Made by a program: the position numbers and the translations under genes | Assembly (NCBI RefSeq): GCF_011806575.1 | Contig: NZ_JAATOO010000031.1 | Location: 1-42,861 of the forward strand | Direction: 5' to 3' | From: Vibrio hepatarius | GTDB lineage: Bacteria; Pseudomonadota; Gammaproteobacteria; Enterobacterales; Vibrionaceae | Length of the DNA stretch: 42,861 nucleotides | Part shown: positions 1 through 7,535 of the stretch, one piece after another | Layout of the letters: the number at the start of each line of letters is the position of its first letter | Numbering within the stretch: the first letter of the stretch is position 1 | Notes under the pieces: generated by a model | What the model saw: the letters and a program-made list of their open reading frames with translations, nothing else | Database searches by the model: none | What the model was told of the DNA's origin: nothing

Positions 1-114
1 TTACCGATTTAATCCTTTTAGGGTCGGGGGTTCGGCTGATATTCGAGATCTGGCTCTTCACCGACCACTATTAAAGCCCTAGTCGAAAGACTAGGGCTTT
101 TTTACGTCTTAAAT
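1..114 (+). repeat. Tandem unit copy 1: scrambled tRNA-Pro 3' end plus terminator
   Basis: First of two tandem 114-bp units. Bases 20-34 (AGGGTCGGGGGTTCG) and 54-67 (CTCTTCACCGACCA) match the variable-loop/T-arm and acceptor-CCA ends expected of a gammaproteobacterial tRNA-Pro. The five T-arm bases that should join them are replaced by 19 unrelated bases (35-53). There is no 5' half, so this is not a functional tRNA. GGTCGG at 22-27 can still pair with CCGACC at 61-66. A hairpin terminator closes the unit. The tRNA-Pro match is from memory of consensus sequences; the repeat itself is directly visible. Confidence 0.75.
73..103 (+). terminator. Intrinsic terminator of repeat unit 1
   Basis: A perfect 12-bp stem (73-84 with 89-100) closes on a GAAA tetraloop and runs into a T tract ending at 103. 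It would end transcription coming from a tRNA operon upstream of the window. Confidence 0.85.
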
Positions 115-227
115 TTACCGATTTAATCCTTTTAGGGTCGGGGGTTCGGCTGATATTCGAGATCTGGCTCTTCACCGACCACTATTAAAGCTTCAGTCGA
201 AAGACTGGAGTTTTTTACATTCTGAAT
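115..227 (+). repeat. Tandem unit copy 2: scrambled tRNA-Pro 3' end plus terminator
   Basis: Bases 115-190 repeat bases 1-76 exactly, including the 19-base replacement in the T-arm (149-167) and the CCA end (168-181). The copies diverge only in the terminator stem and the tail after it. A few bases of a third unit (about 225-238, TTTATCGATTTA against TTTACCGATTTA) follow, suggesting a longer array lost by deletion or drift. Confidence 0.8.
187..216 (+). terminator. Intrinsic terminator of repeat unit 2
   Basis: Stem 187-198 with 203-214 around the same GAAA loop, running into a T tract. Its stem sequence differs from copy 1, but every change keeps a Watson-Crick or G-U pair, as expected if the RNA hairpin is under selection. 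Confidence 0.8.
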
Positions 228-973
228 TTATCGATTTATCACGTTTTAAACATCGAACTCATCCGATAGTAAATCATTCGTCACTGCGTTATTTCTTCTT
301 ATTACTTTCATTTTTCTTTTATGCTTCAGAGCAAAATCACCGAATTTTCGTAACTTTTTAGCGTGATTGTTTCTCGAGTTTCTAGCTTCTCACTTGTTCA
401 CATTGAGACTCTTTTCTTTCGGTAGTAGTGCCAGCTTTTAGGTGTAGTCGCACGTAAAAATTGTAGTGGACTCTAGTTGTGGAAAACTGGCAGTGCGCTT
501 GTTACGAGAAAATTTTTTAACAGCACTAGATTCTTGGTCTATACATAAATGTATGGATAGATGATAACTCTGTTTTATTGGTTGTATTATGGTTATATAT
601 TCCGCTAATTTAGTGTTTTAATGGTTTTTTGTTTTATTTTTGTTAACTAAAATTCTGTTTGTGACTTGAATATTTATGCTTTTTCTTTTAGATGGGTTAT
701 ATAACTTGTAGCGCTAATTAATAACGCTTTAATCGGTGTTTGGGCGATATTGCAAAGTGGTCTGATCAATTTTTACTTTCGCATAATTGCATATTTATTT
801 TGTTAAGGTGCTTGTTTTTTGCCCGATATCGAATTTTTATCCTATCTTTGTTGCTTTTTTGTGAATTATTTGCCAAATTGATGAGCTTATAAATTGTCAG
901 GTAATAGACTGACTCGAATGGATTCACTTTTCAGACAGGGCAGAAAACTGCCGAAGCAGTAGAGGTCTGGTTA
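217..973. other. AT-rich intergenic region, no gene seen
   Basis: About 750 bases with no credible reading frame, tRNA or strong hairpin. Base composition is clearly more AT-rich than the flanking genes. A weak sigma-70-like promoter for the ABC operon may lie at 819-824 (TTGCCC) and 843-848 (TATCTT), spacer 18, which would give a leader of about 120 bases. I see nothing else I can support. Confidence 0.5.
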
Positions 974-2689
974 ATGTCACTTTTAGAAGTTAAAAATCTT
1001 CGTATTGAGTACCCGTCTCGCCACGGTGTGCATGCCGCAGTTAAATCTCTATCGTTCAATATTGAGCGAGGAGAGATCGTCGGTGTGGTCGGCGAATCAG
1101 GTGCGGGTAAATCAACCGTCGGTAATGCAGTTATCGATCTGCTCAGCCCTCCAGGGCGTATTGCAAGCGGCGATGTGTATTTAGATGGAGAGTTGATTTC
1201 AGGTTTGTCTCCTGAACAGATGCGCAAAGTTCGCGGCTCGAAGATCGGTTTTATTTTCCAAGACCCGATGACGTCTCTTAATCCACTGTTCACCGTTGAA
1301 CAGCAACTAAAAGAGACCATTCACGCCAATATGAATGTTTCTGATGAAGAAGCGTACAAACGTTCTCTTGCGCTGATGCAGCAAGTGGGGATTCCACAAC
1401 CAGAGAACCGTTTAAAACAGTACCCGCACCAGTTTTCGGGTGGCATGCGCCAACGTGTGGTTATTGCTATCGCTCTTGCGGGTGAGCCAGACTTAATTAT
1501 CGCCGATGAGCCGACTACGGCGCTCGACGTCTCTATCCAAGACCAGATCCTACAACTGATTCGCGACCTATGTATTGAACATAACGTAGGTTGTATGTTG
1601 GTCACTCACGACATGGGTGTGGTATCCAATGTTACCGACCGTGTTGCCGTTATGTACCGCGGTGATTTAGTGGAGTTCGGACCAACCCAGAAAGTATTAG
1701 GTACTCCAGAGCACCCTTACACCCATAGCTTGATCTCTGCGGTACCGCGTTCTGATGTCAAACTCAACCGTTTCCCATTGGTGAGTTACATCGAAGAAGC
1801 GACCGAGATGGAGCCACTGGATGTGAAAAACCACTGGCTCGGCCAAAGCCAAGATCAGCGCAGCTACACTGGTGCGTTGCTTAATGTTGAAAACGTCAAC
1901 CTGCGTTTTACTACCAAAGATTCTCTGTTTGAAAGCCGCCGCGAGTATGTTCAGGCGTCAAATAATGTCAGCTTTGAAGTCTTTGAAGGTGAAACTTTCG
2001 GTTTGGTGGGGGAATCTGGTTCCGGTAAATCGACGATTGCTCGTGTTATCGCTGGTCTGTATCAGCCAAACTCTGGTCGCGTTACATTTGAAGGTATCGA
2101 CCTCACCGCGCTGAAATCTGAAAAAGAACGTCGCCCGATGCGCCGTCAAATGCAGATGGTATTCCAAAACCCGTATTCATCAATGAACCCACGGATGAAG
2201 ATTGCTGACATCATTGCTGAGCCAATTCGTTTCCACAAACTGACCAATAGTGAAGCAGAAACGAGACAGATCGTTAACGATCTACTTGATCACGTTGGTT
2301 TGGGCCGTATGGCTGGGGTGAAGTACCCGCACGAATTCTCTGGGGGTCAGCGTCAGCGTATCTCTATCGCACGTGCGCTGGCGACTCGTCCGCGTCTGCT
2401 GATTTGTGATGAACCAACATCGGCACTCGACGTATCGGTTCAGGCTCAGATTCTGAACCTGCTGAAAGATCTCCAAGACGAGCTGAACTTAACCATGCTG
2501 TTCATCAGTCACGATTTACCGGTTATCCGCCAAATGTGTGACCGAGTAGGTGTGATGCAGATGGGGACACTGCTTGAAGTGGCGCCAACTGAGCAACTGT
2601 TTAAGTCACCTCAGCATGAGTACAGCAAGCAACTTATTTCGTTGATGCCTGAATTCACAGGCTTACGAGAAGAAGTAAAAACGGCGTAA
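974..2689 (+). CDS. Peptide-type ABC transporter, fused double ATP-binding protein
   Basis: ATPase that powers an Opp/Dpp-type peptide importer, acting on the inner face of the inner membrane. At 571 residues it carries two complete nucleotide-binding domains, equivalent to DppD and DppF fused. Domain 1 has Walker A at residues 40-47 (GESGAGKS), signature FSGGMRQR at 154-161 and Walker B IIADEP at 175-180. Domain 2 has Walker A at 346-353, signature FSGGQRQR at 455-462 and Walker B LLICDEP at 475-481. Both have the HD of the switch histidine (residues 212 and 513). The HPYT motif near 247 and HEY near 548 are typical of oligopeptide ATPases. It is first in a four-gene operon. Fused ATPases also serve microcin C, glutathione and nickel importers, so the substrate is open. 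Confidence 0.93.
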   Translation: MSLLEVKNLRIEYPSRHGVHAAVKSLSFNIERGEIVGVVGESGAGKSTVGNAVIDLLSPPGRIASGDVYLDGELISGLSPEQMRKVRGSKIGFIFQDPMTSLNPLFTVEQQLKETIHANMNVSDEEAYKRSLALMQQVGIPQPENRLKQYPHQFSGGMRQRVVIAIALAGEPDLIIADEPTTALDVSIQDQILQLIRDLCIEHNVGCMLVTHDMGVVSNVTDRVAVMYRGDLVEFGPTQKVLGTPEHPYTHSLISAVPRSDVKLNRFPLVSYIEEATEMEPLDVKNHWLGQSQDQRSYTGALLNVENVNLRFTTKDSLFESRREYVQASNNVSFEVFEGETFGLVGESGSGKSTIARVIAGLYQPNSGRVTFEGIDLTALKSEKERRPMRRQMQMVFQNPYSSMNPRMKIADIIAEPIRFHKLTNSEAETRQIVNDLLDHVGLGRMAGVKYPHEFSGGQRQRISIARALATRPRLLICDEPTSALDVSVQAQILNLLKDLQDELNLTMLFISHDLPVIRQMCDRVGVMQMGTLLEVAPTEQLFKSPQHEYSKQLISLMPEFTGLREEVKTA

Positions 2690-2779
2690 GTCGTAACACT
2701 TTCCCAATGCTTGATTGGGGCAAAATAAACACAAGCAAATACAACAACTAGGGATAAATCCCGCATAAGGAGTTATGCA

Positions 2780-4330
2780 ATGAAAACCATGAAAAGCAAA
2801 CTAGCAGTGGCTTTAATGGCAGCAGGCTTAAGCTTTAGTGCAGCTGCAGCAGATATCACCATCGCGTATGATGCAGATCCAGTATCTCTTGACCCGCATG
2901 AGCAGCTATCTGGCGGCACACTGCAAATGTCTCACATGGTGTTTGATCCACTAGTGCGTTACACGCAAGATTTAGATTTTGAACCACGTCTAGCAGAGAA
3001 GTGGGAACGCGTTAACGACACTACTTTCCGTTTCCAACTACGTAAAGGCGTGAAGTTCCACTCTGGCAACGAAATGATGGCTGACGATGTGGTGTGGACA
3101 TTTGACCGTCTGAAAGACTCACCAGACTTTAAAGCTATCTTCGAACCATACGAGAAGATGGTTAAAGTCGATGACTACACGGTTGAGCTAGTGTCAAAAG
3201 GTGCTTACCCGCTTGTACTACAAACGGCGACTTACATCTTCCCAATGGACAGCAAGTTCTACTCAGGTACAACCGCTGACGGCAAAGATAAAGCGGAAGT
3301 GGTGAAGCACGGTAACTCTTTTGCATCAACTAACGTTTCAGGTACAGGTCCATTTATTGTGACTGCACGTGAGCAGGGCGTAAAAGTGGAATTCGAACGT
3401 TTCGACGGTTACTGGGATAAAGACACAGGTAACGTTGACAAGCTAACACTTGTGCCAATCAAAGAAGACGCGACGCGTGTTGCAGCCCTTCTTTCTGGTG
3501 ACGTAGATATGATTGCTCCAGTTGCACCAAACGACCACCAGCGTGTAAAAAGCGCGAAAGGTGTTGATCTGGTAACACTGCCTGGTACTCGTATCATCAC
3601 GTTCCAAATGAACCAAAACAGCAACGAAGCGCTGAAAGACGTTCGCGTTCGTCAAGCGATTGTTCACGCAATCAACAACGAAGGTATCGTGAAGAAAATC
3701 ATGAAAGGCTTCGCGACAGTTGCGGGTCAGCAAGGTCCTGAAGGTTACGCGGGTTACAATGCTGACCTAGTGCCACGCTATGATCTGAAGAAAGCTAAAG
3801 AGCTGATGAAAGAAGCGGGTTACGAGAAAGGCTTCACGCTAACTATGATGGCACCAAACAACCGTTACGTGAACGATGCGAAAATCGCTCAGGCAGCGGC
3901 AGCGATGCTATCGAAGATTGGTATCAAAGTTGACCTGAAGACTATGCCTAAAGCTCAGTACTGGCCAGAGTTCGATAAGTGTGCAGCAGACATGCTTATG
4001 ATTGGTTGGCACTCAGATACCGAAGATTCAGCGAACTTTACTGAGTTTCTAACCATGACTCGTAACGAAGAGACAGGTAAAGGCCAGTACAACTGTGGTT
4101 ACTACTCGAACGCAGAAGTGGATAAGCTAATCGAAGAGTCAAACGTAGAAACGGATCCGGCGAAACGTGCAGCGATGCTACAGAAAGTAGAAACCACGCT
4201 GTACAACGACGCGGCATTTGTTCCTCTGCACTGGCAAAACCTAGCGTGGGGCGCGAAATCTAACGTAGATATCGCACCTATCGTCAACGCGATGAACTTC
4301 CCATACCTAGGTGATCTAGTCGTTAAATAA
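2780..4330 (+). CDS. ABC transporter substrate-binding protein, family 5 (peptide type)
   Basis: Periplasmic binding protein that delivers the substrate to the two permeases encoded downstream. The 516 residues begin with a clear signal peptide (basic start, hydrophobic core, cleavage near AAA-AD at about residue 24). The mature start, with DADPVSLDPHEQ, is the usual opening of family 5 peptide-binding proteins, as are the WTFDRLK and GTGPF segments. No lipobox cysteine is present, so it should be soluble in the periplasm. A strong ribosome site (AAGGAG) sits 8 bases before the ATG. The gene lies between the ATPase and permease genes, and a stable hairpin follows it. The ligand could be dipeptide, oligopeptide or another small compound; the sequence does not settle this. 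Confidence 0.93.
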   Translation: MKTMKSKLAVALMAAGLSFSAAAADITIAYDADPVSLDPHEQLSGGTLQMSHMVFDPLVRYTQDLDFEPRLAEKWERVNDTTFRFQLRKGVKFHSGNEMMADDVVWTFDRLKDSPDFKAIFEPYEKMVKVDDYTVELVSKGAYPLVLQTATYIFPMDSKFYSGTTADGKDKAEVVKHGNSFASTNVSGTGPFIVTAREQGVKVEFERFDGYWDKDTGNVDKLTLVPIKEDATRVAALLSGDVDMIAPVAPNDHQRVKSAKGVDLVTLPGTRIITFQMNQNSNEALKDVRVRQAIVHAINNEGIVKKIMKGFATVAGQQGPEGYAGYNADLVPRYDLKKAKELMKEAGYEKGFTLTMMAPNNRYVNDAKIAQAAAAMLSKIGIKVDLKTMPKAQYWPEFDKCAADMLMIGWHSDTEDSANFTEFLTMTRNEETGKGQYNCGYYSNAEVDKLIEESNVETDPAKRAAMLQKVETTLYNDAAFVPLHWQNLAWGAKSNVDIAPIVNAMNFPYLGDLVVK

Positions 4331-4351
4331 CAACTAGTTAAAAATGTAATA

Positions 4352-4378
4352 CTGGCATCCGCCCGATGCGGATGCCAG
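4352..4378 (+). promoter_or_regulatory. Intercistronic stem-loop after the binding-protein gene
   Basis: Perfect 10-bp stem (4352-4361 with 4369-4378) and a 7-base loop. No uninterrupted T tract follows, so full termination is unlikely. In many binding-protein operons such a hairpin protects the 3' end of the upstream message and gives more binding protein than permease. That role is inferred here. Confidence 0.6.
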
Positions 4379-4497
4379 CTCATTTTGGGTGCTTAACTTT
4401 GTTTCAGTCGGGTTAGGTGCCATTTTTAAGACTGAATATGCAATTCGAGAATCTCTCAGTTGCAGGCTGAAAACTATGGAAAGTTAAGGGGCAAGGA

Positions 4498-5475
4498 ATG
4501 TTTTCGTTTCTGGTCAAGCGCCTGTTTCAGGCACTGATAGTGATGTTTGTGATCAGTTTAGTGGCGTTTGCCATTCAGGATAACCTGGGTGACCCGCTGC
4601 GTGAGCTTGTTGGTCAGTCTGTTTCTGAAGCGGAGCGTCAAGCTTTGCGTGATGAACTGGGCCTAAATGATCCCTTTATTGCTAAATACACTCGCTTTGT
4701 AGGCGCTGCGCTACAAGGTGACCTTGGTACATCGTACTTCTTCAAACGCCCAGCGGTTGAAGTTATCTTAGATAAATTGGTCGCGACACTGGAACTGGTG
4801 TTTGGCGCTACCATTATCATTATCTTTCTCTCTATCCCACTGGGTGTGTACTCAGCGATTCATCCCAAAAGTTTCTTTACTAAAGTGGTCATGGCACTGA
4901 GTAGTGTCGGTATTTCTATCCCCGTATTCTTAACCGCCATCATGCTGATGTATGTATTCTCTATCGAGCTCGGCTGGTTGCCGTCTTATGGACGAGGAGA
5001 AACCGCTAATTGGTTGGGCTGGGAGTCCGGCTTCTTTACCCTTGATGGCTTAGCGCACTTGATCTTACCGTGTGTGGCGCTTGCTTCTATCATGCTGCCT
5101 CTGTTTATCCGTCTGGTTCGTTCTGAGATGCTGGAAGTGCTGAGCTCGGAATACATCAAATTCGCTAAAGCGAAAGGCTTGGCGCTAAACAAAATCTACT
5201 ACCAACATGCACTGAAGAACACCATGCTGCCGGTACTCACCGTTGGTGGTGTGCAAATCGGTACTATGGTGGCATACACCATCCTGACCGAGACGGTTTT
5301 CCAGTGGCCAGGCACTGGTTTCCTTTTCCTTGAAGCGATCAACCGCGTAGATACGCCTTTGATTACCGCTTACGTTATTTTCGTCGGCCTGATCTTCGTC
5401 GTCACCAACACGATTGTTGACTTGCTATACGGATTGATTAACCCAACGGTGAACCTAACAGGAAAAGGAGCATAA
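4498..5475 (+). CDS. ABC transporter permease, DppB type
   Basis: Inner-membrane permease subunit of the peptide-type importer. The 325 residues start with MFSFLVKRLFQALIVMFVIS, the usual first transmembrane helix of DppB/OppB permeases, and the LDP/LGLNDP periplasmic segment follows. Further hydrophobic helices are spread along the chain. The cytoplasmic EAA loop that contacts the ATPase is visible around EYIKFAKAKGLALNKIYYQHALKN (written here only as a label for residues about 219-242). AGGGG and AAGGA sit just before the ATG. It pairs with the second permease encoded 2 bases downstream to form the channel. Confidence 0.92.
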   Translation: MFSFLVKRLFQALIVMFVISLVAFAIQDNLGDPLRELVGQSVSEAERQALRDELGLNDPFIAKYTRFVGAALQGDLGTSYFFKRPAVEVILDKLVATLELVFGATIIIIFLSIPLGVYSAIHPKSFFTKVVMALSSVGISIPVFLTAIMLMYVFSIELGWLPSYGRGETANWLGWESGFFTLDGLAHLILPCVALASIMLPLFIRLVRSEMLEVLSSEYIKFAKAKGLALNKIYYQHALKNTMLPVLTVGGVQIGTMVAYTILTETVFQWPGTGFLFLEAINRVDTPLITAYVIFVGLIFVVTNTIVDLLYGLINPTVNLTGKGA

Positions 5476-5477
5476 CC

Positions 5478-6416
5478 ATGAGCCAACTAGCTGCAGCTCC
5501 TTCTCGCTGGGAGCGTTTTAAACAATCAGATTTTCTTTACTACTTTAAACGCGATAAAGTCGCGATGGCGAGCTTTAGCGTCTTTATGATGTTTTTGGTG
5601 ATGGCGTTAGCTGCACCGCTCATTGCGCCAACTGACCCGTATGACCTAATCTCCATTGACATTATGGATTCCGAGCTACCACCATCTTGGATGGAAGGTG
5701 GCGATGAACGTTTTGTATTGGGAACGGATGAACAAGGCCGCGACATTCTTTCGACGATTCTTTATGGCTCACGCCTGTCATTAACCATTGGCTTTTTAGC
5801 AGTCGGTCTACAACTGCTGTTAGGTATCGTGATTGGTTTGTCGGCGGGTTACTTTGGTGGCCGCATCGATAGCTTCCTAATGCGTTTTGCCGATGTTCAG
5901 TTATCGTTTTCGACTATGATGGTCGCGATCATTGTATCGGCAATCTTTAAGGCGAGTTTCGGGAGTGATTTCTACAGTCAGTACGCGGTAGTGATGCTGG
6001 TGGTGATCATCGGTGTGGCAGAATGGCCACAGTATGCGCGGACTATTCGTGCGTCCGTATTGGCCGAGAAGAAGAAAGAGTATGTCGAAGCGGCGCGCGT
6101 GATGGGCTTTAAAGCTCCGCGTATTATGTTCCGCCATATCCTGCCAAACTGTTTATCACCAATCTTGGTTATCTCAACCGTACAAGTCGCAAACGCGATC
6201 ATGTCAGAAGCGGCACTTTCTTTCCTCGGTTTGGGCTTGCCAGTTGACCAACCATCGTTGGGTGCACTGATCAGTATCGGTTTTAACTACATCTTCTCTG
6301 GCGCTTGGTGGATTACCGCTTTCCCTGGTGTTGTTCTTGTGACACTGGTATTGGTTATCAACTTGCTTGGTGACTGGTTACGCGATGTATTTAACCCGAA
6401 AATCTACAAAGGGTGA
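5478..6416 (+). CDS. ABC transporter permease, DppC type
   Basis: Second inner-membrane permease of the importer. The 312 residues have a cytoplasmic N-terminus, a first helix near residues 33-50, the LGTDEQGRDILS motif (about residues 84-95) typical of DppC/OppC proteins, and an EAA loop near residues 195-215 (EYVEAARVMGF). The ATG lies 2 bases after the stop of the first permease with AAGGAG upstream, so the two are very likely translated together in equal amounts. A terminator follows at 6457-6487, ending the operon. Confidence 0.92.
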   Translation: MSQLAAAPSRWERFKQSDFLYYFKRDKVAMASFSVFMMFLVMALAAPLIAPTDPYDLISIDIMDSELPPSWMEGGDERFVLGTDEQGRDILSTILYGSRLSLTIGFLAVGLQLLLGIVIGLSAGYFGGRIDSFLMRFADVQLSFSTMMVAIIVSAIFKASFGSDFYSQYAVVMLVVIIGVAEWPQYARTIRASVLAEKKKEYVEAARVMGFKAPRIMFRHILPNCLSPILVISTVQVANAIMSEAALSFLGLGLPVDQPSLGALISIGFNYIFSGAWWITAFPGVVLVTLVLVINLLGDWLRDVFNPKIYKG

Positions 6417-6456
6417 TCTAAGCCTAAGATTTAGTTGCAAAAACCTTTCTACACTA

Positions 6457-6487
6457 AGAGTCGTAATTTATTACGGCTCTTTTTTTG
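6457..6487 (+). terminator. Intrinsic terminator of the ABC operon
   Basis: Stem 6457-6466 with 6471-6480 (one G-U pair), TTTA loop, then a run of T to 6487. Confidence 0.85.
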
Positions 6488-6581
6488 CATTCTATTTATT
6501 GCAGCGGAGCCGATAAATCCACGACAATATCGAAACGCTCGAATACCTAAACAGGACTGAGTAAGGACTAGGGAAACGAAA

Positions 6582-7472
6582 ATGACGATGCGAAAGCGAC
6601 CTTTAGTGAACATCTTGAGTATTTCGACACTGTTGATGGTGATGACACCTGCGCCGACGTCGGCAAAAGAATTCCTGTGTGATGCGACTCAAGCATCGAC
6701 GACGCAGTTACCTCAGTTAGATAAAAGTTGTCCTATAGGTAAAGGTCTATGGGGTAAGCAGAAACCTAAGTATCAAGACTCGCAATTTTGGATTCAGTGC
6801 GGGATCTACAATAAGCCACTGGCTCTTGATAAAGCTAAACGACTTTATCAGCGTATTTCCACCGATGTGTGGATGAAGCCGGAAGATAACGGTTATCGCT
6901 GCCTAATTGGCCCGTATACCACGTTTGCTCAAGCGAAAAATGAGCTTGTTCAGGTACAAAAGCAACCTGGTTACAAAGAAGCGTTTATTCGTGAGGTATC
7001 GGGAAAACTTGAGCATAGTAAACCTGCTCGTCCGGCGAAAGAAAAGCGCTCACCAGTGAAGAAAGTGACGACGACTAAGATGACTAAAATGGTGACGCAA
7101 CCAGCGCGTAAGGCAACGTCAACACCAGCAAACATCAAAAGTGATATTTCTATTCGCTTGCAAACGTCACTCAATAACACCGACTACAAAGTCCCTTATA
7201 TTTTGCTGAGTGACGACTTGTTCTATATGGAACATGAGTTACCTTGGAATCGTATGAGCTATGACGGCGCGTACAAAACCTGTCGACAGATCGGGATGCG
7301 TTTAGCCAATCCGCAAGAATGGAAAGTGTTGTTGGATTCAAAAGTGATGGAAAAAGACAACTGGCCAATTCACCTGCCGTATTGGGGCGCAGAACATACT
7401 GGACTATTTTATAGCGGTAAGGTTAACCAACTAAAAGGCAGTTCACGACTCAACGTCATGTGTGTGAAGTAG
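6582..7472 (+). CDS. Exported SPOR-domain protein with a C-terminal cysteine domain
   Basis: Protein of 296 residues with a signal peptide (cleavage near residue 28, PTSA-KE). Residues about 68-139 resemble a SPOR domain, the fold that binds septal peptidoglycan lacking stem peptides: FWIQCGIY, then CLIGPYTTFAQAKNELV. Residues 141-190 form a basic Lys/Thr/Pro-rich linker. Residues about 205-296 form a second domain with the pattern CRQIGMRLANPQEWK, PYWGAE and a final MCVK, which recalls lectin-like or DUF1566/formylglycine-enzyme-like folds; I cannot name it. Six cysteines after the signal (33, 50, 73, 107, 234, 294) suggest disulphides in the periplasm. It stands alone between two terminators. 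A cell-wall or division-site role is inferred from the SPOR domain only. Confidence 0.72.
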   Translation: MTMRKRPLVNILSISTLLMVMTPAPTSAKEFLCDATQASTTQLPQLDKSCPIGKGLWGKQKPKYQDSQFWIQCGIYNKPLALDKAKRLYQRISTDVWMKPEDNGYRCLIGPYTTFAQAKNELVQVQKQPGYKEAFIREVSGKLEHSKPARPAKEKRSPVKKVTTTKMTKMVTQPARKATSTPANIKSDISIRLQTSLNNTDYKVPYILLSDDLFYMEHELPWNRMSYDGAYKTCRQIGMRLANPQEWKVLLDSKVMEKDNWPIHLPYWGAEHTGLFYSGKVNQLKGSSRLNVMCVK

Positions 7473-7492
7473 CGTAAACATGTAGATAAGAA

Positions 7493-7520
7493 AAAGCCCC
7501 GCAATGCGGGGCTTTGTGTT
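7493..7520. terminator. Bidirectional terminator between convergent genes
   Basis: 10-bp stem 7493-7502 with 7506-7515 (AAAGCCCCGC / GCGGGGCTTT), loop AAT. A and T runs flank it, so it can serve the SPOR gene from the left and the lipoprotein gene from the right. Confidence 0.8.
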
Positions 7521-7535
7521 TTATTTAGTCAGTGA

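Noticed and set aside
1..181. Functional tRNA-Pro genes
   Set aside because: No 5' half or anticodon arm, and the T-arm is interrupted by 19 unrelated bases.
1..227. CRISPR array
   Set aside because: Only two copies of 114 bp with internal terminators and tRNA-derived sequence, and no spacers or cas genes.
931..1605. Minus-strand frames opposite the ABC ATPase gene
   Set aside because: They are shadows of the strongly supported plus-strand gene with no recognisable motif.
4352..4378. Full terminator within the ABC operon
   Set aside because: No T tract follows, and the permeases downstream need transcription from the same operon.
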